This document shows positions 1-7,790 of a DNA stretch of 59,421 bases, piece by piece. The stretch's first letter is position 1. Each line of letters begins with the position of its first letter. The notes under the pieces were generated by a model. That model did not search any database and was not told the DNA's origin. It was given only the letters and a program-made list of their open reading frames with translations. The DNA is from Bacilli bacterium (lineage in GTDB: Bacteria; Bacillota_I; Bacilli_A; RFN20; CAG-826): positions 1 through 59,421 of the forward strand of contig JAGAHY010000155.1 in NCBI GenBank assembly GCA_017626815.1, read 5' to 3'. The position numbers and the translations under genes were made by a program.

Positions 1-516
1 AAAGTCGGTCGTGGCGCCGATGCAGAGGAAGATCAAGCAGGGATAAATACCCCATTTAACCCCATAATAGAGGTAGCCGAACATTCCGGTGTAGTCGGTG
101 TTGTAGACGTTTTTGATGCTGGCGAGCACATCCGCGGTGAAGTCGGGATTGTTTTTGATGAGGTCGTTATTCAAGGCGTTCGCGATTTCTTTCGATGTCG
201 CGATTTCCTTTCCCAAGACCTCATTGAAGATAAATTTTGCTAACCCAGGGTCGCAACCAGACTTCGCGGCCAGGCTCACGTAGGTGAATTCCGTGGCGCC
301 TTTGGCGAAGATCTCTTTTGCGACGAAGGGCAAATTCACGAGCAGCATGCCAAACGCGATCGGCAGCAGGAGGTAAGGCTCGAACTGTTTTTTGATCGCG
401 AGGAAGAGCAAGACGCAGGCCACCGCGATCATGATGAGGTTGAGCCACCCACCTTCCGCGAAGAAGCCGGCGATGCCGGAACTCATGAAGAATTGCTTGA
501 AGGTTTCCCAAATCAT
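1..516 (-). CDS. oadB: Oxaloacetate decarboxylase beta subunit, 5' part
   Basis: The first 172 codons of the membrane subunit of a sodium-pumping decarboxylase; the rest lies beyond the window edge. The family decarboxylates carboxybiotin and exports Na+ across the membrane. Seen here: an N-terminal segment beginning MIWETFKQFF, two hydrophobic helices, and the motif GATTDF at the cut end, which corresponds to the conserved G-A-x-T-D-F of this family. About 45 residues between helix two and that motif form a hydrophilic insertion, which occurs in some beta subunits. It is the last visible gene of the pckA-oadA-oadG-carrier-oadB operon, seven bases after the biotin carrier. Related methylmalonyl-CoA and glutaconyl-CoA decarboxylases share this subunit, so the substrate is inferred from the neighbouring OadA-type carboxyltransferase. 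Confidence 0.85.
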   Translation of the reverse strand, partial: MIWETFKQFFMSSGIAGFFAEGGWLNLIMIAVACVLLFLAIKKQFEPYLLLPIAFGMLLVNLPFVAKEIFAKGATEFTYVSLAAKSGCDPGLAKFIFNEVLGKEIATSKEIANALNNDLIKNNPDFTADVLASIKNVYNTDYTGMFGYLYYGVKWGIYPCLIFLCIGATTDF

Positions 517-523
517 AATGGAA

Positions 524-889
524 TTACCTTATGACGAGGATGCGCTCCTTCGAAGCGACGGATTGTCCTTTGGTGACGAAGATTTCGGCGACTTCGCCTT
601 CGTAGGGGGAGACGACTTCGTTTTCAAGCTTCATGGCCTCGACGATGACGAGGACTTGGTTTTTGGCGACCTTATCGCCTTTTTTGACCATCAATTTGAC
701 GACGGTGCCTTGGATGGGCGAGAGCACTTCCTTGCCTTCGACGGGTCCGCTGGGGGCCGCGGCGGCGGGGGCGGCGGGCGCTTCCGCTTTCTTTTCGGGA
801 ACGGGGGCGGCGCTGCTCGCGGTCTCTTCGATGGACTCGAGTTCGACGCGGTAGGCTTTCCCGTTGACTTTGATCTTATATACTTTCAT
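524..889 (-). CDS. Biotin carboxyl carrier subunit of the decarboxylase
   Basis: A 121-residue carrier that shuttles CO2 as carboxybiotin from the carboxyltransferase to the membrane pump. Residues 1-20 form a short N-terminal strand region, residues 25-50 an Ala/Pro-rich flexible linker, and residues 53-121 a biotinyl-lipoyl domain with the biotin motif EAMKLEN; the modified lysine is Lys87. In classic oxaloacetate decarboxylases this domain is the C-terminus of OadA. Here it is a separate gene, as in glutaconyl-CoA and methylmalonyl-CoA decarboxylases (GcdC/MmdC). It lies between oadG and oadB with only a few bases on each side. A biotin transporter (bioY) is encoded just upstream of the operon, which fits the cofactor need. 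Confidence 0.92.
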   Translation of the reverse strand: MKVYKIKVNGKAYRVELESIEETASSAAPVPEKKAEAPAAPAAAAPSGPVEGKEVLSPIQGTVVKLMVKKGDKVAKNQVLVIVEAMKLENEVVSPYEGEVAEIFVTKGQSVASKERILVIR

Positions 890-892
890 GGT

Positions 893-1195
893 TTACTCCT
901 CAATCCTGGTGACTGAAACGACCCTCGAGCCTTTGCCGGTCTCCTTGTGGAAATCGATGCTGGCGGTGAGGACCGCGACGACGGCGTCTTCATCCTTCTC
1001 GAGCAGTTTGTTCTGCGGCTTAGGATGGATGGCGGTCTTCTTTCCGACCATATCGACGCCCTTTTGGAAGAGCGAGGTCGCGCCGATGATGACGACCAAG
1101 GTCAAGAAGACGATGACGATGGCGATGAACGCGATGAGGAAGGATTCGCCGACGTTGACGGTACTCGGGTCTCCCCACACTCCTAACACAAACAT
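893..1195 (-). CDS. oadG: Oxaloacetate decarboxylase gamma/delta small subunit
   Basis: A 100-residue protein with one N-terminal transmembrane helix (about residues 17-40, rich in Ile, Val, Phe and Ala) followed by a charged cytoplasmic tail. This is the OadG/MmdD architecture: the small subunit anchors the soluble carboxyltransferase and carrier to the membrane beta subunit. Sequence similarity in this family is weak, so the call rests on size, topology and its place between oadA (three bases before it) and the biotin carrier (three bases after it). Confidence 0.8.
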   Translation of the reverse strand: MFVLGVWGDPSTVNVGESFLIAFIAIVIVFLTLVVIIGATSLFQKGVDMVGKKTAIHPKPQNKLLEKDEDAVVAVLTASIDFHKETGKGSRVVSVTRIEE

Positions 1196-1198
1196 GGA

Positions 1199-2569
1199 TT
1201 ATGCCTCCACTTGGATCAGGGTGGGTTTGGCGTCGGCGTTGCGCTTCTCGATGAATTTGATGGCGACGTCGCCGAACAAAGCGATGGAGAGGACATCTTC
1301 GTCGCTCTTGGCTAGGCCCTTGTATTTCTTTTTCAGTTCGAGGAATTCGGGCTTGAGGTCGTCGGCGGGGCGATAGGTGATGACCTTATCGTCGCCGATG
1401 ATCTTCTTGCGGATCTCCTCGTTGACCGGGGCTGGGGAGGCGCCATAGCGGCCGTGGAGATATTCGTTGATCTCCTTCGGGACCATCTTGTAGCGCTCGC
1501 CAGAAAGGACATTGAGGACGGCTTGGGTGCCGACCATCTGGGAAAGCGGGGTGACTAAGGGAGGATAGCCCATGTCTTTGCGGACATTGGGGACTTCCTT
1601 GAGGACCTCGTCGAGACGGTCGGAGGCGCCCTGCTGCTTCAACTGGTTGATGAGGTTGGAGAGCATGCCGCCCGGGACTTGGTATTTGATGATGTTGGCG
1701 TTGACGGAAAGAACCTTGGGGTTCAATAGGCCATTGGCGAGGTATTTGGCGCGGACCGCCTGCATCTTGGAGGCCGCTTCGTTGAGCATGGCCACGTTGA
1801 GCTTCGGGTCATAGGGGGTGCCCTGAAGCGCGAAGTTTAACGACTCGGTGCAGGGTTGCGAGGTGCCGCCGCTAAGGGGCGAAAGCGCGCAGTCGACGAT
1901 ATCGACGCCCGCCTCGATGGCCTTGAGGTAGGTCATTTCGCAAAGCCCGCCGGTGCAGTGGCTGTGCAGCTCGATGGGGAGCTTGGTGTTTTTCTTTAAG
2001 GCACTGACGAGTTCGAAGGCATCCTTGGGGAGCATGACGCCAGCCATGTCCTTGATGCAGATGCTATCGGCCCCCATCTCCTCGATTTTCTTGGCCAATT
2101 CGACATAGTATTCGACCGTGTGGACCGGGGAGGTGGTATAGGAGAGGGCGATTTGGCACTCGCCGCCGTATTTCTTCGTCGCCTCGACCGCGGCCCGGAG
2201 GTTGCGGATGTCGTTTAAGGCGTCGAAGATACGGATGATGTCAATGCCGTTTTTGATCGACTTCTCGACGAATTTCTCGACGACGTCGTCGGCATAGTGG
2301 CGGTATCCGAGGATGTTCTGTCCGCGGAAGAGCATTTGGAGTTTGGTGTTCTTGCACACCTTCTTGGCGGCGCGGAGCCTCTCCCAAGGGTCCTCGTCGA
2401 GGAACCTTAGGCAGGCATCGAAGGTCGCGCCGCCCCAGATCTCGATGGCGTGGTAGCCGACTTGGTCGAGCTCCTTTAACGCCAACAAGACCTCTTCGGT
2501 CGTCATGCGCGTGGCGAACAACGACTGGTGGCCGTCGCGGAGGGCGGTTTCAACAATTTTGACGCCCAT
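1199..2569 (-). CDS. oadA: Oxaloacetate decarboxylase alpha subunit, carboxyltransferase without biotin domain
   Basis: A 456-residue soluble carboxyltransferase that moves the carboxyl group of oxaloacetate to carrier biotin, leaving pyruvate. Residues 1-260 form an HMGL-like TIM barrel; ALRDGHQSL near the N-terminus carries the metal-binding Asp, and ELHSHCTGG carries the His pair. The rest is the conserved PYC/OADA domain. Classical OadA is about 590 residues and ends in a biotin domain. This one stops before it, and a separate carrier is encoded downstream. It starts two bases after the pckA stop, so the two are probably co-translated. Pyruvate carboxylase is excluded because there is no ATP-grasp biotin carboxylase. 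Confidence 0.92.
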   Translation of the reverse strand: MGVKIVETALRDGHQSLFATRMTTEEVLLALKELDQVGYHAIEIWGGATFDACLRFLDEDPWERLRAAKKVCKNTKLQMLFRGQNILGYRHYADDVVEKFVEKSIKNGIDIIRIFDALNDIRNLRAAVEATKKYGGECQIALSYTTSPVHTVEYYVELAKKIEEMGADSICIKDMAGVMLPKDAFELVSALKKNTKLPIELHSHCTGGLCEMTYLKAIEAGVDIVDCALSPLSGGTSQPCTESLNFALQGTPYDPKLNVAMLNEAASKMQAVRAKYLANGLLNPKVLSVNANIIKYQVPGGMLSNLINQLKQQGASDRLDEVLKEVPNVRKDMGYPPLVTPLSQMVGTQAVLNVLSGERYKMVPKEINEYLHGRYGASPAPVNEEIRKKIIGDDKVITYRPADDLKPEFLELKKKYKGLAKSDEDVLSIALFGDVAIKFIEKRNADAKPTLIQVEA

Positions 2570-2571
2570 GA

Positions 2572-4266
2572 TTACTTTTTGAGGGTCTTGGCTTCCGCGA
2601 CGACTTTCTGGATGGCTTCAAGCGCATCTTCGGGGAGTTCGTCGAAGCCGCCTTTGACGGTCTTCCTGGACTCGACGAAGGCGACGCGGTCCTGCATGCG
2701 GGCGATGAGCTGGTCGATGTAAGCCTCGTCCTTCATGTCGGGGACAAAGCCTTCCCAAGGCATGATCTCGATGTCGGAGAAGGGGCCCCACTTTTCGAAT
2801 TTGGCGCGCTTCTCGACGACCGCTTCGATGACGCCGAGGGTGTCTTCCTTCTGGACTTTCTTGCCCATGAAGTCACCGGTGTTGATGATGTAGCAATCGA
2901 CGTTCTTCTCTTCGACTAAGTGTTTGAATTTGCGGTAGTCGTTGGCGAGAGGATAGGTACGGAAGGGGTTGGCATAGGGTTCGACGACCAAGGCATTGGG
3001 GTCGACGCCCGGGGCGAGACGCTCGGCGGAGCTTCTCTTGGTGGCCAAGGTGGCGCCCATGACGGAGGCGAGGGCGGCGCCTTTGAGGCGGACGATCGGC
3101 GGGATGGTCGGGTCCTTCATGATCCAGAAGATGGCGTTGACCGGAGATTCGATCTTGTCGACGCGGTTGGGGGACCAAAGTTTGGACTTGATGGCGCGGC
3201 CGTTGCCGTTGCGGATATCCTCGGTGACGAGGACGACTTTGCCATCGGCGTCGCGGGTCGCGGAGCAGTTCTGGACGGTGATCAAGAACTTGTTGTCCGG
3301 GCAGCCGGTGGGATAGTCGTTGGTCTTATCGAAGTAGGTCGGCTCGAGGGCGATGGACGAGCAGGTCTCGTCGTTGATGATGAAGGCATCGTCGTGGAGG
3401 ACCTTGATGGCGGGGTATTTGCCGCCGTGTTTGGCGTGGGTGATCGTGGATTTGCCCGAGCCGGAGAGGCCATAGACGGAAGCCACGAACTTGGAGCCGT
3501 CGGCGAGGGTGTATTCCTTTTGTCCGCCATGGCAAGAGGCATAGCCGTTGCGGTTGGCGATGGCCCAGGCGATGGTCAAGGTGCCCTTCTTGTGCTCACC
3601 GAAGTAGCGCATACCCAGGATGGCGGCGCAGTTGGTCTGGGTGGAGAAATAGGCGAGGCACTTGCCTTCGCAGATGTCGGTGCGGTCCGGCGCGCCTTTC
3701 CAGGCGGGGTCGGAGAAGATGTAGATATCGGGTTCGTTGCCGCCGCCGACGGGCACGGAACGCTGGTACATTTTGTAGTATTCGTCGTTGATGAACTGGA
3801 AGTTGAGGAGCCAGTTATAGACGATCATCTCGAATCCTTCGGGGATGAGGAGGTGGGCCTTAACCATGAATTCGGGATCGAGGCCGATGACGGCTTCGGC
3901 GTGGTAGAGTTTGCGGAAGCGGGTGTCATAGACGGCTTCCATGAGCAATTTGTCGAGTTCGTTGGCATTGACGCCGGGCTCGCCTTGGATGCGGCGGGCG
4001 GCGGCATAGCGGCCGGTGATGGCGCCATCGTTAAATAAGAGGACCTTGGCGTCGCGGTCTAAGCCGATTTTCTCCGCTTCGAAGACGGGCATATCGGTGA
4101 CGATGGTGCCCGGGGAGTTCTTGGCGAGCTCATAGGCTTCCTTCAAGGAATTGATCTTGACGACGTTGTTGCCATAGAAAGCGGCTTCGATGATGGAACG
4201 GGTTTTGGCGAAACCCGGCTTTCCTTTGCCGATTTCCTCGGTTTTGTAGAATGCTTTTGTGGACAT
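2572..4266 (-). CDS. pckA: Phosphoenolpyruvate carboxykinase (ATP)
   Basis: A 564-residue ATP-type PEP carboxykinase interconverting oxaloacetate + ATP and PEP + ADP + CO2. The P-loop GLSGSGKST lies at residues 266-274, followed by the kinase-2 type acidic motif LHDDAF and by FSTQTNCAA upstream. The length is near the usual 530-550. It is the first gene of the operon, with an AAAGGG Shine-Dalgarno site and its own promoter at 4324-4352. Its place ahead of a Na+-pumping oxaloacetate decarboxylase suggests it runs in the PEP-to-oxaloacetate direction, making ATP, with oxaloacetate then decarboxylated to pyruvate. That direction is inference. Confidence 0.95.
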   Translation of the reverse strand: MSTKAFYKTEEIGKGKPGFAKTRSIIEAAFYGNNVVKINSLKEAYELAKNSPGTIVTDMPVFEAEKIGLDRDAKVLLFNDGAITGRYAAARRIQGEPGVNANELDKLLMEAVYDTRFRKLYHAEAVIGLDPEFMVKAHLLIPEGFEMIVYNWLLNFQFINDEYYKMYQRSVPVGGGNEPDIYIFSDPAWKGAPDRTDICEGKCLAYFSTQTNCAAILGMRYFGEHKKGTLTIAWAIANRNGYASCHGGQKEYTLADGSKFVASVYGLSGSGKSTITHAKHGGKYPAIKVLHDDAFIINDETCSSIALEPTYFDKTNDYPTGCPDNKFLITVQNCSATRDADGKVVLVTEDIRNGNGRAIKSKLWSPNRVDKIESPVNAIFWIMKDPTIPPIVRLKGAALASVMGATLATKRSSAERLAPGVDPNALVVEPYANPFRTYPLANDYRKFKHLVEEKNVDCYIINTGDFMGKKVQKEDTLGVIEAVVEKRAKFEKWGPFSDIEIMPWEGFVPDMKDEAYIDQLIARMQDRVAFVESRKTVKGGFDELPEDALEAIQKVVAEAKTLKK

Positions 4267-4323
4267 AAATTCAGACTTACCCTTTCAACTATTTTTGATG
4301 TGCTTTTTTTATGTGCTGGCGAA

Positions 4324-4352
4324 ATTCTACCATAGTAGAAAAGGGCTTTAAA
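4324..4352 (-). promoter_or_regulatory. Promoter of the pckA-oad operon
   Basis: On the minus strand TTTAAA (4352-4347), 17 bases, then TAGAAT (4329-4324). It lies 58 bases before the pckA start, which has an AAAGGG site, so this operon has a normal leader. Confidence 0.55.
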
Positions 4353-4407
4353 TCTATTTGTTCGCTTTTGCACGTAATTGAGCCAATCCGTACCGTATCT
4401 GGTGAAA

Positions 4408-4431
4408 GAAAAAGCCCTCATGGGCATTTTC
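4408..4431 (-). terminator. Terminator after bioY
   Basis: On the minus strand a 10-bp stem with one mismatch (GAAAATGCCC / GGGCTTTTTC) and a four-base loop, with the T-run in its 3' arm. It separates bioY from the pckA operon promoter downstream. Confidence 0.65.
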
Positions 4432-4448
4432 GGCTAAGTTAGGTACCC

Positions 4449-5000
4449 CTACCGCTTCGCTTCCAACAAGGAGGCGGGGATGAGCTTGACGATGCTCACG
4501 GCCAGGACGATCTTGGCCAAATCGAAGGGGATATACGGGACGACGGAGACGAGCAAGGTCTTTCCGAGGTCCCAATGGACATCCTTAGCCAAGCCAAGAT
4601 AGAGCATCATGAAGGCCGTGCCGATGACATAGCAGACCAATAGACCCGTAAGGCAAGCGAGCCCCATGCGCACAACCGAGGGCAATTTGGGGATCTTGTT
4701 CATGAAATAGATGATGGGCGAGATGGCGACAAAGGAAATCACGTAGCCAAACGTGGGGCTGATGCCCGAGGCAAAGCCCGCGTAGACCGGGGCGAAGAGG
4801 CCGATAAGCAAATAGCAGCCGGTGACGATCAGCGCGTCGACGAAGCTTCTCGCGGTCAGGCAGATGATGAAGACCATCAATAGCTGAAGGGACACTTTGA
4901 TGTTGTCCCCGAGGGGAATCGAAAACATGCCCACGAGGCAAAGCAAGGCGAGCATGAGGGCGTTAAACGTGATACGGCGGATGGCGGAATGGGTCGACAT
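4449..5000 (-). CDS. bioY: Biotin transporter BioY (ECF S component)
   Basis: A 183-residue membrane protein with about six hydrophobic helices. It carries the BioY features SLQLLMVFIICL in helix two and the glycine-rich GFASGISPTFGYVISF loop, plus PYIPFDLAKIVLA near the C-terminus. BioY binds biotin and either works alone or with a shared EcfA/EcfT energising module; none is encoded in this window. Biotin is needed by the carrier gene about 4 kb downstream on the same strand. There is no Shine-Dalgarno site. A TATCAT box lies seven bases before the ATG (5013-5008), so the message may be leaderless. Confidence 0.93.
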   Translation of the reverse strand: MSTHSAIRRITFNALMLALLCLVGMFSIPLGDNIKVSLQLLMVFIICLTARSFVDALIVTGCYLLIGLFAPVYAGFASGISPTFGYVISFVAISPIIYFMNKIPKLPSVVRMGLACLTGLLVCYVIGTAFMMLYLGLAKDVHWDLGKTLLVSVVPYIPFDLAKIVLAVSIVKLIPASLLEAKR

Positions 5001-5033
5001 GGCTTAGATGATAGTCCCAAAGGAAGGCGAAAA

Positions 5034-5804
5034 CTAGGCCGGAATCGTGAATTTCCGTTTAAAGGCGAGGATTTTCTCCGGGGCGAGGCCAAGCTGGTTT
5101 TCCACATAACTATCGAGGGAGCCGAACTTCCCCTCGATGGCCTTAAAGGCACAGCGGAGGTATTCCCGCTTGGCGAGCATCACTTTATAGACGGCCTCAG
5201 CCAGGGGTTTGTCACGCATCAACAAACGAATCAAGAAACGATACAACTTCCCTTTTTTCTCGCTTCGGGCGTTGCTTTTTTCGTAGTCTTCATAGATGTC
5301 ATCGAGTTTAAAGCCCAAGGCATAGAGGAACAACGCGCTGACGACCCCCGCCCGGTCTTTGCCTTCGGTGCAATGCCAGAGCACCGCCCCTTCGCGGTCG
5401 AGGTCGAAGATGACCGCGAATACCTTTTTCAAGGCGGCTACGGATTCCTCGGTGGTCACGATGAGGGGGTAAAGGAGGGTCATGTCAGGCGGTTCTTTGA
5501 ACCCTTTGAGACCCTTTTCGTGGGTGATGCCCATCATCTCGGCTTTGACGATGGGGAATTCATAATAGGTGACGCCCTCGATTTTGGTGTCGGGCTTTTT
5601 GGAGATTTCGGCCGGCGTGCGCAAATCGATGACCGTCTTTAGGCCAAGGCTTTGGAAATGGCGGATGACGCCTTTAGATAGTTTCTTCAACCTGGCGCCG
5701 CGGAAAAACACCCCAGGGACGAGTTTTTCCCCACTTGGGAGCGTGAGGTAATTCAAGTCGCGGAAGTTCCGTTTTTTGGTGAGGTGTCTCTCGTGGCGTT
5801 TCAT
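5034..5804 (-). CDS. Tyrosine-phosphatase-like protein (Y_phosphatase3 family)
   Basis: A protein of about 256 residues with the cysteine phosphatase signature HCTEGKDRAG (C-x5-R), the catalytic Cys roughly in the middle, and the upstream strand motif TVIDLRTPAE with the conserved Asp-Leu-Arg. These are the marks of bacterial protein-tyrosine/serine phosphatases and phosphoinositide phosphatases of the Y_phosphatase3 group. The start is uncertain. The ATG at 5804 begins a typical MKRHERHLTKKRNFRDL N-terminus, but an in-frame TTG at 5873 overlaps the stop of the upstream gene and could be used through coupling. The protein is cytoplasmic, with no signal peptide. The substrate is unknown. Confidence 0.8.
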   Translation of the reverse strand: MKRHERHLTKKRNFRDLNYLTLPSGEKLVPGVFFRGARLKKLSKGVIRHFQSLGLKTVIDLRTPAEISKKPDTKIEGVTYYEFPIVKAEMMGITHEKGLKGFKEPPDMTLLYPLIVTTEESVAALKKVFAVIFDLDREGAVLWHCTEGKDRAGVVSALFLYALGFKLDDIYEDYEKSNARSEKKGKLYRFLIRLLMRDKPLAEAVYKVMLAKREYLRCAFKAIEGKFGSLDSYVENQLGLAPEKILAFKRKFTIPA

Positions 5805-5869
5805 GATTATCCATTCAAGCAAAAACGGGCCTCTTTTTCCATAAAAATCTCTAGGAAAAAGGCGACAAG

Positions 5870-7525
5870 TCAAAGGGCTTCGTGGGCGATGGCTTGGTTG
5901 TTCTTATCGAAGCAAAAGGCATAGAGCAGGTTTTTCCGACACCCCTGTTTCAACAATAAATCATAGTATTTTCGGGTTTTGATTTGGTTCAGGGCTTCCG
6001 CGGTCATTGCGGAGAGTTTCTTCGCGCCGGCTCTGCCTTTGAAAAACTTGACCTCGATGACCACTCCTAAAAGCGACTTGTCTTTGGGCAGAAGCAAAAT
6101 ATCGCAACGCCCATAACGGTTGACCACCTCGCTGCGCACGACATACTCATCGAAGAATACCGCCAGGATCGTGGTCAGCATCACTTGGTATTCTTTTTCA
6201 CTATTTAAGTCCAAATAGGAAAACGAGTCCAAAACATAGCTTTCAAGATAGAAAGCGATGGCGGCGTCATCGCCTTTCATCACGGCATCTTTGAATCTCA
6301 GTGCCAAGCGCAGGGTTCCCGGTTTGCTATTACGGGCGATGATCTCGTTTTGAAAGGCGAGTCGGATTTCGTTATTGGGAATGCGAAGACAGAACAAATC
6401 GTCCTCTGGTTGCCTTTGCGCGACCAAATAACCGCTTTGGACCAAATAAGAGAACAAGCTGTTGGGGTCGCCGCGCACATCTTTGTATGTAATGCTTGGC
6501 AGATAATGAAATGTCCCTTCTTCCGACGCCAAAGTGGCATTGAGCAGTTCCAAACCTCCGGGCGTTTCGTCGATGAGGCGTTGGATGGTTTTGTTGGAGC
6601 CGGTATTGACCCAATAAGACCCAATACTACGCGAATCAAGAAAACTCAGAATGGACCATGGGTTGAATAGTTCCACCTCTTTATTGCCATATCCGCCATA
6701 GTAACGCCGAAGTTCGGTGAGGTCGGCGTTCACGTGGAAGAAAGCGCATAGGGCGGTTACCTCATCCAAGGTGAAACCGAAATAGGTCAGATAGCGTGGT
6801 GAGGAGAGGCTATAGACGCTTAAGTTGTTCAGTTCGGAAAAGATGGATTCCTTGGCGATTTGAAGCACGCCGGTCATCACGGAGAAATAAAGATGCTCAT
6901 TGGCCTTCAAACTTGAGGAATACAGACGTTTAAAAAACTCAATTGCATCGTCGTAGAAGCCATTCTGGAAGGCGTTTTCCAAAGGCGTATCATACTCGTC
7001 GATGAGGATGATGACTTTTTTGCCCGTGTGTTTGTGCAGCATCTCGGACAAGAAACGCAGGCCATCCGCATACATAAATGGGTCATCAATCGTCTTGTTC
7101 GCAAACGCGTCGAAACGTTGTTTTTCATAAGGATAGAGATTGGGGTCGCCACTAATTTCGGGATAAAGGCGGAATAAAGCGGAAATGCGCTCAAAGCACT
7201 GCTCCAACATCGAAGGAAGCGAAGGCGCTGACACATCTTTCATGTTTAAACGGATCACGGGACGTGAAAAAGCGTGCCGGCGATATTCTTCCCCCAAGGA
7301 CCAGATCTTCTTGTCCTCAAACAGGTAAGAATAATCGTGACGCATCGTGAAGAAGCATTCGATCATCGAAAGCGTCAAGCTTTTCCCAAAACGTCGTGGG
7401 CGGGTAAAAAGCACAGATTTTCCTACCGCGGAATCAATGAGTTCTGCAAGAATAGTTGTTTTATCCACATAGTAATAATTCCCGATTTGGGAAAAATCCT
7501 CGATGCCAAGCGGTAAATCTTTCAT
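5870..7525 (-). CDS. AAA-ATPase-like / PD-(D/E)XK nuclease domain protein
   Basis: A 551-residue protein of the AAA-ATPase_like (DUF1703-type) family. The N-terminus carries the typical GIEDF...YYVDKT segment, a P-loop RPRRFGKS at residues 42-49, and a Walker B-like IDEYDTPLE. The C-terminus carries a PD-(D/E)XK nuclease-type motif: Asp in GRCDILLLP followed by Glu-x-Lys in VVIEVKFF. These genes are often multi-copy in gut bacteria; their function is unproven, and mobile-element or defence roles have been proposed. An AAAGGGAG Shine-Dalgarno site and a TATACT -10 box (7555-7550) precede it, and a 77-bp repeat array lies directly upstream of that promoter. Confidence 0.88.
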   Translation of the reverse strand: MKDLPLGIEDFSQIGNYYYVDKTTILAELIDSAVGKSVLFTRPRRFGKSLTLSMIECFFTMRHDYSYLFEDKKIWSLGEEYRRHAFSRPVIRLNMKDVSAPSLPSMLEQCFERISALFRLYPEISGDPNLYPYEKQRFDAFANKTIDDPFMYADGLRFLSEMLHKHTGKKVIILIDEYDTPLENAFQNGFYDDAIEFFKRLYSSSLKANEHLYFSVMTGVLQIAKESIFSELNNLSVYSLSSPRYLTYFGFTLDEVTALCAFFHVNADLTELRRYYGGYGNKEVELFNPWSILSFLDSRSIGSYWVNTGSNKTIQRLIDETPGGLELLNATLASEEGTFHYLPSITYKDVRGDPNSLFSYLVQSGYLVAQRQPEDDLFCLRIPNNEIRLAFQNEIIARNSKPGTLRLALRFKDAVMKGDDAAIAFYLESYVLDSFSYLDLNSEKEYQVMLTTILAVFFDEYVVRSEVVNRYGRCDILLLPKDKSLLGVVIEVKFFKGRAGAKKLSAMTAEALNQIKTRKYYDLLLKQGCRKNLLYAFCFDKNNQAIAHEAL

Positions 7526-7580
7526 GGTTTTGTTCTCCCTTTCGGTTTAAGTATAGCAAATTTTATCGAAGAAAACAGCT

Positions 7581-7657
7581 GGAACGCGGTTGGAAAGCGG
7601 ATGAAACGCGGTTGGAACGCGGTTGGAACGCGCATAGAACGCGCTTCAAACGCGGCT
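7581..7657. repeat. Seven tandem 11-bp repeats upstream of the AAA-ATPase gene
   Basis: Seven consecutive 11-bp units with consensus GGAACGCGGTT, starting at 7581, 7592, 7603, 7614, 7625, 7636 and 7647, with one to four differences each. The period is close to one helical turn, so all units face the same side of the DNA. The array lies 56-132 bases before the ATG at 7525 and ends where the -35 region of that gene should begin. It may be a stacked operator array. Confidence 0.85.
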
Positions 7658-7724
7658 AAAATCATCGATGGCAAAAAATGACCACCTCTAAGGCAGCCTT
7701 TCAAAAAGAAATTCTTTTATAGCC

Positions 7725-7790
7725 CTACTTAAGTAGTTCCAAGGCTTCGTAAGCGATGAGGGTTTTCATCAATGTGGTTTTGCCCACGCG
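7725..7790 (-). pseudogene. P-loop ATPase remnant in frame after the PucR-type gene
   Basis: Directly after the TAA of the PucR-type gene, the same reading frame continues for 21 codons as RVGKTTLMKTL followed by IAYEALELLK and a TAG. The first half is a textbook ATPase P-loop. The second half resembles the C-terminal tail of the AAA-ATPase-like family (the neighbour ends in AIAHEAL). It looks like the two ends of a deleted ATPase gene, or possibly a short extension reached by readthrough. The segment is too short to be certain. Confidence 0.35.

Noticed and set aside
2920-4038. Long 372-codon open frame on the plus strand opposite pckA
   Set aside because: It lies fully inside the well-supported pckA gene on the other strand, has low-complexity Gly/Val/Asp composition and no domain; it follows from the GC-rich third positions of pckA.
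7581-7657. CRISPR-like array
   Set aside because: Units are 11 bp with no spacers and no cas genes in the window; it is a simple tandem array.
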